A DNA stretch of 64,000 bases, taken from contig NZ_CP050063.1 of NCBI RefSeq assembly GCF_011604685.1, positions 3,494,501-3,558,500 on the forward strand. Direction: 5' to 3'. The notes under the pieces were generated by a model. That model was not told the DNA's origin. It searched no databases and saw nothing but the letters and a program-made list of their open reading frames with translations. A program made the position numbers and the translations under genes. Source of the DNA: Spirosoma aureum. Lineage in GTDB: Bacteria > Bacteroidota > Bacteroidia > Cytophagales > Spirosomataceae. Within the stretch, counting starts at the first letter, position 1. The number at the start of each line of letters is the position of its first letter. Below, piece after piece: positions 20,150-29,520 of this stretch.

Positions 20150-22189
20150 ATGAACCTGAAAAGAAAATTTCTGATAAACGCATGCGTGGGGCTGACTTCA
20201 ATGCTCGGCAGTCTGACCGTCTGCGCTCAACCCAAGGGATTGGTGAATACATCGCAGAGTAAGTTTGCCCGGTTGCAGGGGGTGAACATGAGCGATGTGA
20301 CCTGGACAACAGGCTTTTGGGCGGATCGTTTTAAGGTTTGTCGTGACTCGATGGTGCCGCATCTGTGGCAAACCTATACCGATCCGAATCTTAGTCATTC
20401 GTTCGAGAACTTTAAAGTAGCGGCTGGCCTTAGCGCGGGAAATTTTAAAGGACCGTCGTTTCACGATGGCGATTTTTATAAAACACTGGAATCGCTGGCG
20501 GGCATGTATGCCCTGACCCGAGACAAAAAACTCGATGCGATGATGGACGAGGCCATTGCCGTTATCGGTAAGGCACAAACGCCCGATGGCTACATTTATA
20601 CAAAAGCCATTATCCAGCAAAAGAAAACGGGCGAGAAAAAGATGTTCGATGATAAGCTTAGTTTCGAAGCCTATAATTTCGGCCATCTGATGACAGCCGC
20701 CTGTGTTCACTACCGGGCAACGGGTAAAACGTCATTGCTGGATATTGCCAAGAAGGCAACGAATTTTCTGATTGGCTTTTACAACAATGCAAGCCCTGAG
20801 CAGGCTCGGAATGCGATTTGTCCGTCACACTACATGGGCGTTATTGAAATGTATCGCACCACCCGCGATCCCGCTTACCTGGCGCTGGCTCAAAAGCTGA
20901 TCGATATTCGTGGACTTTCGGAAGGTACCGATGATAATTCCGACCGGGTGCCATTCCGTAAAATGACAAAAGTGATCGGTCACGCGGTTCGGGCAAATTA
21001 CCTATTTGCGGGCGCTGCCGATGTGTTTGCCGAAACGGGTGATAGTACGCTGCTGTCTACGCTCGATCTGATGTGGGACGATGTGGTCAATCACAAAATG
21101 TACGTAACAGGCGGATGCGGTGCTTTGTACGATGGCGTTTCGCCGGAAGGCACTTCGTATAAACCCGATACCGTGCAGAAAATTCACCAGGCTTATGGTA
21201 AAGCCTATCAGCTGCCGAATCACTCGGCCCATAACGAAACCTGTGCCAACATTGGCAATCTGCTCTGGAATTACCGGATGTTGCAAATTACCGGCAATGC
21301 CAAATACGCTGACGTGATGGAGTTGGCGCTCTACAACAGCATTTTGTCGGGTATAAGCCTGGATGGGAACAAGTTCTTCTATACCAATCCATTGAGTGCA
21401 TCGGACGATTATCCGTACCATATGCGCTGGATGGGAGGGCGGCAGAAATACATCCGATTGTCGAACTGTTGTCCGCCCAACACCGTGCGTACCCTTGCCG
21501 AAGTGAGCAACTATGCCTACAGCGTGTCGGACAAGGGACTATGGCTGAATTTATTCGGTGCTAACCAGTTGTCTACTACCCTCGAAGATGGTTCACCCAT
21601 TCGGTTGACGCAGGAAACGGCTTACCCCTGGGATGGAGCCATTAAACTCAGTCTGGAGCAAGTACCCGCTAAATCGTTTTCGCTGTTTGTTCGTATACCG
21701 GGCTGGTGTCAGGGCGCAACAATAAAAATAAATGGTTCGCCAGTAGCAGCAGTGATCAAATCGGGCGACTATGCTGAGCTTAACCGGAGCTGGAAGGCAG
21801 GCGATAAAGTAGAAATCAACCTGCCGATGCCAGTAAAACTGATCGAAGCGAATCCACTGGTCGAAGAGACCCGCAATCAGGTGGCGGTCAAACGGGGGCC
21901 GGTTGTGTATTGCCTGGAATCGATCGACAATCAGAATAAAAAGATAACCGGGCTTGCTTTGTCGCCCAGAAACAAGTTGAAGCCAACCCGCATCGTGATC
22001 GAAAATAGTGAGGTGATGGCGCTGGAAGGCGAAGCCCAGCAGGTCGAGAATGGAACCTGGTCGAACCAGCTTTACCGCGAAGTATCGGACAAAACGCCGG
22101 CTTCAACGAACGTTCGGCTGATTCCATATTATGCCTGGAGTAATCGTGGGCGCTCCGAAATGTCGGTCTGGATTCCGTTGATTCGGTAG
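20150..22189 (+). CDS. GH127 beta-L-arabinofuranosidase, secreted
   Basis: A 679-residue DUF1680/GH127 enzyme with an N-terminal signal peptide ending near TVCAQ. The (alpha/alpha)6 barrel contains FHDGDFYKTLESLAGMYAL, the zinc and catalytic cluster E363-x-C365 in HNETCANIGN, and the paired cysteines C440-C441 in LSNCCPPNTVR. These match the Glu/Cys cluster of HypBA1 (E338, C340, C417, C418). A beta-sandwich domain follows (LFVRIPGWCQGATIKINGSPV). The enzyme removes terminal beta-L-arabinofuranose, a sugar at the end of an RG-II side chain. It is 8 bp after the LacZ-type gene and shares its transcript. Confidence 0.92.
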   Translation: MNLKRKFLINACVGLTSMLGSLTVCAQPKGLVNTSQSKFARLQGVNMSDVTWTTGFWADRFKVCRDSMVPHLWQTYTDPNLSHSFENFKVAAGLSAGNFKGPSFHDGDFYKTLESLAGMYALTRDKKLDAMMDEAIAVIGKAQTPDGYIYTKAIIQQKKTGEKKMFDDKLSFEAYNFGHLMTAACVHYRATGKTSLLDIAKKATNFLIGFYNNASPEQARNAICPSHYMGVIEMYRTTRDPAYLALAQKLIDIRGLSEGTDDNSDRVPFRKMTKVIGHAVRANYLFAGAADVFAETGDSTLLSTLDLMWDDVVNHKMYVTGGCGALYDGVSPEGTSYKPDTVQKIHQAYGKAYQLPNHSAHNETCANIGNLLWNYRMLQITGNAKYADVMELALYNSILSGISLDGNKFFYTNPLSASDDYPYHMRWMGGRQKYIRLSNCCPPNTVRTLAEVSNYAYSVSDKGLWLNLFGANQLSTTLEDGSPIRLTQETAYPWDGAIKLSLEQVPAKSFSLFVRIPGWCQGATIKINGSPVAAVIKSGDYAELNRSWKAGDKVEINLPMPVKLIEANPLVEETRNQVAVKRGPVVYCLESIDNQNKKITGLALSPRNKLKPTRIVIENSEVMALEGEAQQVENGTWSNQLYREVSDKTPASTNVRLIPYYAWSNRGRSEMSVWIPLIR

Positions 22190-22228
22190 GGAGTTTATGG
22201 GTTAATTTCCAATTTAGCATTAATCAGC

Positions 22229-22267
22229 TTCCCGAAACGACCGCCAATGGCTTGTTGATTTCGGGAA
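22229..22267. repeat. Intergenic inverted repeat, ttcccgaaa type
   Basis: Arms ttcccgaaa (22229-22237) and tttcgggaa (22259-22267) are exact complements separated by 21 nt, ending 13 bp before the next start codon. The same arm sequence recurs in hairpins at 48095, and close variants occur at 35703, 59000 and 62467. Here it sits inside a run of co-directional genes. Confidence 0.6.
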
Positions 22268-22280
22268 CTTACAGTCACCA

Positions 22281-23837
22281 ATGAAGTCAATTCAGCATTA
22301 TATAGTCATCCTGACCCTATGCCTCCTGCAAACAACCCGTTGCCGGGCACAGTCGGCCAATGTGCTGTCTACTGATAAACTCAGGCAATACGTAAGCCTG
22401 TTTAACACCATCGATCAGGAAGAAGCCGTCAAAAACTACGTGCCTAATGACCAGTCATTTGAGTGGCTTGCCAAAAATATCCCGCTGTTCGACTGCCCCG
22501 ATTCGGCCTTGCGGGAGATCTACTACTACCGTTGGTGGGCTTTTCGGAAGCATCTGAAAGAAACGCCGGAGGGGTATATCTTTACGGAATTTATTACGAA
22601 AATGAACCATGCGGGAAAATACAATGCTATCAGCAGCGCATTGGGTCATCACATTTATGAAGGTCGCTGGCTACACAATCCGCAGTATATCGACGACTAC
22701 ATTTCATTCTGGCTCTATGTCGATCCGAAACATACGGTCCAGAGATTTCATGCGTTCAGCAGCTGGGTAGACGATGCAGTCTATAACCGTTACCTCGTCA
22801 ATCTGGACAAACCGTTTATTCAGAAAAACCTGCTGGCTTTAGATGCCGACTACCGCAAGTGGCAGCAGGAAAAACAACTACCTGATGGCCTGTTCTGGCA
22901 ATTTGACGTCCGCGATGCGATGGAAGAGTCCATCAGCGGATCGCGGAAAGAGAAAAACCGCCGGCCTACCATTAACAGCTACATGTACGGCAATGCAAAA
23001 GCGTTAGCGGAAATGGCTGCGTTGGTAAAGAACGATACGCTTCAACGGCTGTATCAACGGCAGGCTGCTGAACTGAAAAAGCTGACACTCGATAGTTTGT
23101 GGAACAAGGACGACCTCTTTTTTGAGGTAAAGCATGAAAATGGGAGCTTTGCCAAAGCCCGCGAAGCCATTGGATTTATTCCCTGGTATTTTAACCTTCC
23201 CGACGACAAAGCGGAGTATGCCCGTCAATGGGATCAACTGACCGATACCACGGGTTTCGACGCTCCCTGGGGTATCACGACGGCCGAACGAAGGCACCCG
23301 CTTTTCCGTACGCATGGATCTGGGCATGGGTGCGAGTGGGATGGGCCTGTCTGGCCGTTTGCCACCACGCAAACCCTGAAAGGACTGGCTAACCTGCTCA
23401 CGGATTACAAAAACCAGGGCCGCATGACGAAGACCGTTTTTTACGATGAGTTGCAGAAATACGCCCGGTCACATACCATGAACGGCCAGTTGTATCTGGG
23501 CGAATATCAGGACGAAAAAACGGGCGAATGGCTCAAAGGCGATAACCCAAGGAGTAAATTTTACAATCATTCGGGCTTTGCCGATTTAATTATCAGTGAC
23601 CTGATCGGCCTTAAACCACACGCCGACAATACGCTGGAAATCCATCCACTAATTCCTGAGGGTAAATGGGATTGGTTTTGCCTCGACAATGTTCTGTATC
23701 ACGGAAAAATTCTAACCGTTCTGTTCGATAAAACCGGGACCCATTACGGAAAAGGGAAGGGCTTCATAGTCTTTTCTGATGGGAAACCAGTACTAAAGAG
23801 AGAAAAGCCAGCGCCAGTAACGATTCGAAAGTTCTAG
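22281..23837 (+). CDS. MGH1-like six-hairpin glycosidase of unknown substrate
   Basis: A 518-residue secreted protein (signal peptide ending near CRAQ) with the helical-barrel pattern of the trehalase/GH37-GH63/MGH1 group. Visible blocks are IYYYRWWAFRKHL, FWQFDVRDAMEESISGSR (candidate Asp/Glu acids), RRPTINSYMYGNAKALAEM, GSGHGCEWDGPVWPFATTQT and YNHSGFADLIISDLIGL. I do not recognise a characterised family with the same active site, and RG-II has no alpha-glucose or mannose for a trehalase or GH63 enzyme. Its place between the GH127 enzyme and a symporter suggests hydrolysis of an oligosaccharide whose product is then imported. It is a good candidate for an unassigned side-chain linkage. Confidence 0.75.
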   Translation: MKSIQHYIVILTLCLLQTTRCRAQSANVLSTDKLRQYVSLFNTIDQEEAVKNYVPNDQSFEWLAKNIPLFDCPDSALREIYYYRWWAFRKHLKETPEGYIFTEFITKMNHAGKYNAISSALGHHIYEGRWLHNPQYIDDYISFWLYVDPKHTVQRFHAFSSWVDDAVYNRYLVNLDKPFIQKNLLALDADYRKWQQEKQLPDGLFWQFDVRDAMEESISGSRKEKNRRPTINSYMYGNAKALAEMAALVKNDTLQRLYQRQAAELKKLTLDSLWNKDDLFFEVKHENGSFAKAREAIGFIPWYFNLPDDKAEYARQWDQLTDTTGFDAPWGITTAERRHPLFRTHGSGHGCEWDGPVWPFATTQTLKGLANLLTDYKNQGRMTKTVFYDELQKYARSHTMNGQLYLGEYQDEKTGEWLKGDNPRSKFYNHSGFADLIISDLIGLKPHADNTLEIHPLIPEGKWDWFCLDNVLYHGKILTVLFDKTGTHYGKGKGFIVFSDGKPVLKREKPAPVTIRKF

Positions 23838-23900
23838 AGAACGCCCGTGCGTTTGCCATTCGACCCCGTGTCCTGATTGGAATGGTAAAAAAATAAACCC

Positions 23901-25490
23901 ATGAAAAACCTGCCCTTATTTGATCTTGCCATTATTGCCGCTTACCTCGTAGCGATGGTTTTAGTTGGGCTTTATTTCGCCCGGAAAAACCATAGTGCCG
24001 CTCAATTCACAAAAGCATCGGGCCTGATTCCGGGTTGGGCGACGGGCCTGTCCATCTATGCTACGTTCCTGAGCAGCAATACGTTTCTTGGCGTTCCGGG
24101 CAAAGCATTTGGTGGCAACTGGAATTCTTTTGTCTTTAGTTTATCGATGCCATTGGCCGCATACATGGCCGCCCGCTTTTTTGTGCCGTTCTATCGTCGT
24201 ACCGGCGAAATTTCGGCCTATACACACCTTGAACATCGGTTTGGTCCCTGGGCCAGAACCTACGCCGTTGTTTGTTTCCTGCTCACCCAACTGGCCCGGA
24301 TGGGGTCGATTTTTCTGGGAATTGCCCTGAGTTTACAGGCCCTGACGGGTTATTCGATGCAAATGATCATGATCGTGATGGGCGTTTGTATTATCTTCTA
24401 CACCGTTTTAGGCGGCATGGAAGCCGTGATCTGGACGGAGGTTGTGCAGGCGGTCATTAAAACCTTTGGCGCCCTCCTGATCCTTTACCTGATTGTTGAG
24501 GAAATGCCGGGAGGTGTATCTGAGATCGTAACCATCGGCAAAGCCAACGACAAATTCAGCCTGGGTAGTTATTCCCTCGATTTTACCCAATCGACGTTCT
24601 GGGTCGTGTTGCTCTATGGCTTCTTCATCAACCTGAATAATTTTGGTATGGATCAGAATTATATCCAGCGTTATCATACAACGGCTTCCGAGAAAGAAGC
24701 ATCGAAGTCGCTGTGGCTCTGCGTGTGGTTGTATGTACCGGCCTCGTTGCTGTTTTTTGTGATTGGCTCCTGTCTGTTTGCCTATTACCAGCTGCACCCC
24801 GAATTTATTGAAGCCATTAAGCAAAAAGTCGCGCTGGATCGCTTGCCCGCAACGGCGTCGGCGGCCGAAGTTTCCCGATTGATAGCGACCTTACAACCCG
24901 CTGATTATGGCGATAAAGTGATGCCTCATTTTATGGTGACCAAAGTTCCACCGGGCCTGATGGGACTGATCGTGTCGGCAATTCTGTCGGCAGCCATGAG
25001 CACGATCAGCTCGGGAATGAACGCATCAGCCACTGTATTTACCGAAGATATTTACAAGCGGTACGTCAATGCTCACGTATCGGATCGGAAACTGCTCACC
25101 CTGTTGCACCTGACAACGGTAGTGGTTGGTCTACTGGGCCTGGGAACGGGCTTGGCCATGATCGGTGTCAAAAGCATTCTGGACGCCTGGTGGACCTTAT
25201 CCGGCATTTTTGCGGCTGGTATGCTTGGCCTCTTTTTGCTGGGGCTGATCAGCCGACAAACCAAAAGTCATGAAGCCCTGACGGCCACCGCTATTGGCGT
25301 TCTGGTGATTCTCTGGATGACCTTTTCGAGTAATCTCCCCGATGAATACAGCTACCTCCGCAATCCGCTTCACAGTAATATGATTATTGTGGTGGGTACG
25401 CTTACCATATTTCTGACGGGATTAGTATTGACAAAACGTAAAGGCCATCGGCCCGAATCAACCCGCAAAATTTCGTCTGTAACCCAATGA
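23901..25490 (+). CDS. Sodium:solute symporter (SSS family), paired with aldolase 2
   Basis: A 529-residue membrane protein with about 13 predicted helices and SSS hallmarks: SAAQFTKASGLIPGWATGLS, FLGVPGKAFGGNW, YTHLEHRFGPWARTYAV and GGMEAVIWTEVVQAVIK. It is the same subfamily as the symporter at 4864 but clearly not a recent copy. Its stop overlaps the start of the second NanA-like aldolase (ATGA at 25487), so the two are translationally coupled. I infer that the symporter brings in the substrate of that aldolase, probably a 2-keto-3-deoxy sugar. Kdo is a candidate if the first pair handles Dha. Confidence 0.87.
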   Translation: MKNLPLFDLAIIAAYLVAMVLVGLYFARKNHSAAQFTKASGLIPGWATGLSIYATFLSSNTFLGVPGKAFGGNWNSFVFSLSMPLAAYMAARFFVPFYRRTGEISAYTHLEHRFGPWARTYAVVCFLLTQLARMGSIFLGIALSLQALTGYSMQMIMIVMGVCIIFYTVLGGMEAVIWTEVVQAVIKTFGALLILYLIVEEMPGGVSEIVTIGKANDKFSLGSYSLDFTQSTFWVVLLYGFFINLNNFGMDQNYIQRYHTTASEKEASKSLWLCVWLYVPASLLFFVIGSCLFAYYQLHPEFIEAIKQKVALDRLPATASAAEVSRLIATLQPADYGDKVMPHFMVTKVPPGLMGLIVSAILSAAMSTISSGMNASATVFTEDIYKRYVNAHVSDRKLLTLLHLTTVVVGLLGLGTGLAMIGVKSILDAWWTLSGIFAAGMLGLFLLGLISRQTKSHEALTATAIGVLVILWMTFSSNLPDEYSYLRNPLHSNMIIVVGTLTIFLTGLVLTKRKGHRPESTRKISSVTQ

Positions 25491-26431
25491 CCAATACCAT
25501 CGTGAAAACAACTTCGAAAGGCTTTATTCCTGTTATGCTTACGCCATTTACCGACAGTGGCGCTATTGATTTCGATACACTTACCCGGCTGACTGAGTTT
25601 TATCTGGAAGCGGGGGCGGCTGGGCTTTTTGCCAATTGCCTGTCGAGCGAAATGTTTGAATTGACCGAAGCCGAGCGGCTGGCGATCATTGCTCATGTAA
25701 TAAAAACCACGAATGGCGCGGTGCCCGTTGTGGCTACGGGCACTTTCGGTGGACCGATTCAGCAACAGGCTGATTTTGTGAAACGGGTAAACGATAAGGG
25801 TACTGACGCGGTCATTCTGATCACGGGCCTGCTGGCCGATGAAACCGATTCCGACGACGTATTCAATGAGCGGGTTTATCAGCTATTGGACCAGACTGAC
25901 AGCATTCCGGTTGGTTTTTATGAATGCCCCGTTCCCTACAAGCGCCTGCTTTCACCCCGGCAGCTTCAGCAATTTGTGGCGACCGGACGTGTAATTTACC
26001 ATAAGGATACCTGTCTGGACCTACAACAGATCAGGGAGAAACTGCGACTGGCATCGGGCCCCGGTTTCGGGCTTTATGATGCGTATATGGTTCATGCTGT
26101 CGAATCACTTAAAGCGGGTTCGGCTGGCCTTTCCTGCATTCAGGGTAATTACTTTCCGGAACTCATCGTCTGGATCTGTCAAAACTACGATAATGCCGAT
26201 CAGCAGGAGGAAGTCGCTATGGTTCAGCAGTTTCTGGTCGATCATATGGATGTCATGCACAATGTCTATCCGATTGTTTCAAAATACTTTTTGCAACTCC
26301 GGGGATTCGATATTTCGACTTTTACCCGGCGGAATGTGGGCACGTTTACGCCGGATATAGCCAAACAGGTCGACGGCTTATTTGCGGCTTATACGCGCTT
26401 GCAGGAGCAACTGGCGTTGCGGGTTGCCTAG
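25487..26431 (+). CDS. DapA/NanA-family aldolase 2
   Basis: A 314-residue class I aldolase of the DapA/NanA family. The Schiff-base lysine is K173 in IYHKDTCLD and the catalytic tyrosine is Y145 in GFYECP. The pyruvate-binding loop is changed: NCLSSEMFELTEAER replaces the usual GTTGE motif. It shares only family-level similarity with the aldolase at 1604, so the two probably act on different substrates. The start overlaps the stop of the symporter at 23901 by four bases. The reaction is expected to be cleavage of a 2-keto-3-deoxy acid to pyruvate and an aldehyde; with Kdo this would give D-arabinose. Dehydratase members of the same fold are an alternative. Confidence 0.83.
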   Translation: MTNTIVKTTSKGFIPVMLTPFTDSGAIDFDTLTRLTEFYLEAGAAGLFANCLSSEMFELTEAERLAIIAHVIKTTNGAVPVVATGTFGGPIQQQADFVKRVNDKGTDAVILITGLLADETDSDDVFNERVYQLLDQTDSIPVGFYECPVPYKRLLSPRQLQQFVATGRVIYHKDTCLDLQQIREKLRLASGPGFGLYDAYMVHAVESLKAGSAGLSCIQGNYFPELIVWICQNYDNADQQEEVAMVQQFLVDHMDVMHNVYPIVSKYFLQLRGFDISTFTRRNVGTFTPDIAKQVDGLFAAYTRLQEQLALRVA

Positions 26432-26490
26432 AATTGGGTTATGCATTCGTAAGCTGTTGGCTGTTGTCTCCAGCCTGGGCAGAATAGTGT

Positions 26491-26537
26491 CAGGCCGTTC
26501 GCCAAACTCCGTGCCACGAAATTTGGCGAACGGCCTG
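26491..26537. repeat. Perfect 16-bp hairpin with GTGCCAC loop
   Basis: Arms caggccgttcgccaaa (26491-26506) and its exact complement (26522-26537) flank a 15-nt loop that contains cgtgccacg. The same core is found in the arms of the hairpins at 6480 and 29424. It lies between the aldolase and a GH2 gene and ends 20 bp before the GH2 start codon. No T-run follows. Confidence 0.8.
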
Positions 26538-26557
26538 AGTTCCAGAATTTGAATACA

Positions 26558-29347
26558 ATGAAGTATAGATTTTTGACTGCATTCCTGTTGTTGGTTTTAC
26601 CTGCGCTACCCGTAGTAGCGCAGCAAACCGAAAAGCGCTATCTGTCGGGTACAGGAAATGACAACACTGTAAACTGGCAGTTTTACTGCACCGCAGGCCA
26701 GAATTCGGGCAAATGGACGACTATTCCGGTACCCTCGAACTGGGAATTACAGGGTTTTGGGAAATACAATTATGGCTTTGCTAAAGATAGCGCCCGAGGG
26801 AAAGAGCAGGGATTATACAAGCACGAATTTCAGGTTCCGGCGTCGTGGAAAGGCAAACGAATAAATCTTGTGTTTGAGGGGGCCATGACCGATACGGATG
26901 TCAAGATAAACGGCCAATCGGCAGGAGAAACACACCAGGGCTCGTACTACGCCTTCAAATACGACATTTCGGCTTTGCTCAAATACGGTTCGGGTAATTT
27001 GCTGGAAGCTACCGTATCGAAACATTCAGCGAATGCATCCGTAAATGAAGCCGAGCGTAAAGGTGATTTCTGGATTTTTGGCGGCATTTTTCGCCCTGTT
27101 TATCTGGAAATTCTCCCCGCTGAACATATTGCCCACATTGCAATTGATGCGAAAGCAAACGGTACGTTTTCGGCTCAGGTTCAGCTTAATACGAAGGTAA
27201 AAGCAACTAACGTTTTAGCGCAGATATATACCCTCTCCGGTCAAAAAGTTGGTGCGCCATTTACGGCAAAAACTGGGAACGAAAACCAGTTCGTTACATT
27301 GACGAAATCGATTCCGAACCCGTTGCTCTGGACGTCGGAAACACCCAATCGATACAAAGTAGAGTTCAGATTATTGCAGGCAGGGAAACCCGTTCATGTA
27401 CTAAGCCGGTATTTCGGTTTCCGAACCGTTGAGGTGAAACAACGGGATGGTATCTACGTCAATGGCACCAAGATTAAGCTCAAGGGCGTCAATCGTCATT
27501 CATTCTGGCCTTCATCGGGCCGGGCGCTCAGCAAAAAGCTAAGTGTGCTCGATGTGAACCTGATGAAAGACATGAACATGAATGCAGTTCGAATGTCGCA
27601 CTACCCGCCTGACGATCATTTTCTGGACGTCTGCGATTCGCTGGGACTGTATGTATTCGATGAACTGGCAGGCTGGCACGGCCACTACGATACGCCAACA
27701 GGCACTAAACGGCTTAAGGAACTCATCACGCACGACGTAAATCATCCGTCGGTCATTTTCTGGATCAATGGCAACGAGGGTGGTCATAACTACGACCTCG
27801 ACCCGCTGTTTGCCAAAGAAGACATTCAGAAACGACACGTGATTCATGCCTGGGAAGATTTCGGCGGTTTCGATACACAGCATTACCGGGAGTACAACTA
27901 CGGCATCGGCAACTACAATCACGGCCATTCGATGACACTGCCAACTGAATTCCTGCATGGTCTTTACGACGGCGGGCATGGTGCCGGTCTGGAAGATTAT
28001 TGGGAAGCCATGTGGCATGATCCACTGGCGGCAGGCGGCTTTCTGTGGGATTTCTCCGACGAAGGCGTGGTCCGTACGGATCGAAACGGGGCTATCGATA
28101 CCGATGGCAATCGCGGAGCCGATGGTATTGTAGGGCCATACCGCGAAAAGGAAGGGAGTTTTTTTACCGTCAAGGAAGTATGGTCGCCGATTAAGCTGGA
28201 ACGTCGCGAAATTACGCCAACCTTCGACGGAAATTTCCCGGTTGAAAACCGATATTATTTTACCAACACCGGCCAATGCTCTTTTACGGGAAAACTGACC
28301 CGAGTTAACGGACCCTATACCCTTGAAAAACCGCTCGAAAAGACGTTCACCGTGTCGGCACCGAATCTGAAACCGTTCGAAAAAGGGGCCTTGAAAGCAG
28401 CCCTCCCCGCCGATTGGAAAGACTACGATTTTCTGTACATCACGGCCACCGATCCGCATAAACGGGAGCTGTTTACGTGGAGTTTTCCGATTTCGTTACC
28501 AAACAAAATTGCGTCGTCGATCATCAAAACAGAGGGCGGCAATGAGGTAGTTTTAACCGAAGCCGATTCGCTCTATACCATAACGGCGAATAACATTCAC
28601 CTGTCATTCAACAAGCAAACCGGCATCTTAAAACAGGTCGCGAACAGCGCTGGAACAATTCCGTTTACGAATGGCCCCGTTTTACAGGAAGGTGTCAACA
28701 ATTTCAAAAACTTCACGCACCGTAAAGACGGTAAGGCTATCATCCTCGAATCGACCTTCGACCGAAAAACGAGCTATAATACATTGCAATGGACTATTTA
28801 TCCGTCGGGCTGGGTCAAGATGCGGGTTCGCTATTTCCCCGACGGTTATTTTACCATGATGGATGGCGTTAATTTTTCGTTTCCGGAAGCGAGTATGAAG
28901 GGCGTAAAATGGATGGGAAAAGGCCCGTATCGGGTCTGGAAAAACCGGATGAAAGGGGGCGCTTTAGGGGTTTGGAGCAAAGCCTATAACAACACAGAAA
29001 CGGGCGAGACTCCCTTTGTTTACCCCGAATTTAAAGGTTACCACGCCAACATGTACTGGTGCCGGTTTGAGGCAACAGGTAATCCGTTTGCCGTTGTAAC
29101 CGAAAATGAAGACGTTTTCTTTCGCCTGTTCACCCCCGCCTGGAAAACCGATCAGTGGCACAATTACGAACCAATTTTTCCATCCGGCGACATTTCCTTC
29201 ATGCAGGGAATCAGTAGTATTGGCACCAAAACGCAGCGCAACGAAACGACTGGCCCAATGGGCATGAAAAACATTTTTTACGACTATGAAAAAGAACCCG
29301 CTCGCGCCAAAGAGCTGACGTTGTTTTTTGATTTTTCGGGTCGATGA
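26558..29347 (+). CDS. GH2 glycosidase, divergent subgroup
   Basis: A 929-residue secreted GH2 enzyme (signal peptide ending near PVVAQ). It has the sugar-binding domain (IPVPSNWELQGFGKYNYGF, INLVFEGAMTDTDVKINGQS), an Ig domain, and a barrel with GVNRHSFWP and RMSHYPPDDHFLD. The acid/base is E407 in INGNEGG; E464 in LPTEFLHG is the likely nucleophile, only 57 residues later, closer than in the two other GH2 proteins here (77 and 95). The LacZ-type DEANLETHG motif is replaced by DELAGWHGH, and a long C-terminal sandwich has MGKGPYRVWKNRMKGG. These changes suggest an activity other than plain beta-galactosidase. ATG 26558 is used; TTG 26549 would add three residues. Confidence 0.88.
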   Translation: MKYRFLTAFLLLVLPALPVVAQQTEKRYLSGTGNDNTVNWQFYCTAGQNSGKWTTIPVPSNWELQGFGKYNYGFAKDSARGKEQGLYKHEFQVPASWKGKRINLVFEGAMTDTDVKINGQSAGETHQGSYYAFKYDISALLKYGSGNLLEATVSKHSANASVNEAERKGDFWIFGGIFRPVYLEILPAEHIAHIAIDAKANGTFSAQVQLNTKVKATNVLAQIYTLSGQKVGAPFTAKTGNENQFVTLTKSIPNPLLWTSETPNRYKVEFRLLQAGKPVHVLSRYFGFRTVEVKQRDGIYVNGTKIKLKGVNRHSFWPSSGRALSKKLSVLDVNLMKDMNMNAVRMSHYPPDDHFLDVCDSLGLYVFDELAGWHGHYDTPTGTKRLKELITHDVNHPSVIFWINGNEGGHNYDLDPLFAKEDIQKRHVIHAWEDFGGFDTQHYREYNYGIGNYNHGHSMTLPTEFLHGLYDGGHGAGLEDYWEAMWHDPLAAGGFLWDFSDEGVVRTDRNGAIDTDGNRGADGIVGPYREKEGSFFTVKEVWSPIKLERREITPTFDGNFPVENRYYFTNTGQCSFTGKLTRVNGPYTLEKPLEKTFTVSAPNLKPFEKGALKAALPADWKDYDFLYITATDPHKRELFTWSFPISLPNKIASSIIKTEGGNEVVLTEADSLYTITANNIHLSFNKQTGILKQVANSAGTIPFTNGPVLQEGVNNFKNFTHRKDGKAIILESTFDRKTSYNTLQWTIYPSGWVKMRVRYFPDGYFTMMDGVNFSFPEASMKGVKWMGKGPYRVWKNRMKGGALGVWSKAYNNTETGETPFVYPEFKGYHANMYWCRFEATGNPFAVVTENEDVFFRLFTPAWKTDQWHNYEPIFPSGDISFMQGISSIGTKTQRNETTGPMGMKNIFYDYEKEPARAKELTLFFDFSGR

Positions 29348-29423
29348 AGCCGTTTTTGATAGCTATCTTTTGGCAGGATGACAAAAATGTGCACAACTGC
29401 CACTAGTTAATGCAAACTTCTCA

Positions 29424-29494
29424 CCTGGAGTTGTGCCACCGTATGGCGGATCGCGGTTTCTATTTGTGGGCAGCAACCGTGGCACACCTCCAGG
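29424..29494. repeat. Imperfect 16-bp inverted repeat with GTGCCAC core
   Basis: Arms cctggagttgtgccac (29424-29439) and gtggcacacctccagg (29479-29494) pair at 15 of 16 positions across a 39-nt spacer. The GTGCCAC core is the one found in the repeats at 6480 and 26491. The right arm ends 26 bp before the start codon of the beta-helix gene, so it lies in its leader. Confidence 0.65.
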
Positions 29495-29520
29495 CGAAAA
29501 TCCTGACAAATAATTCCTGC

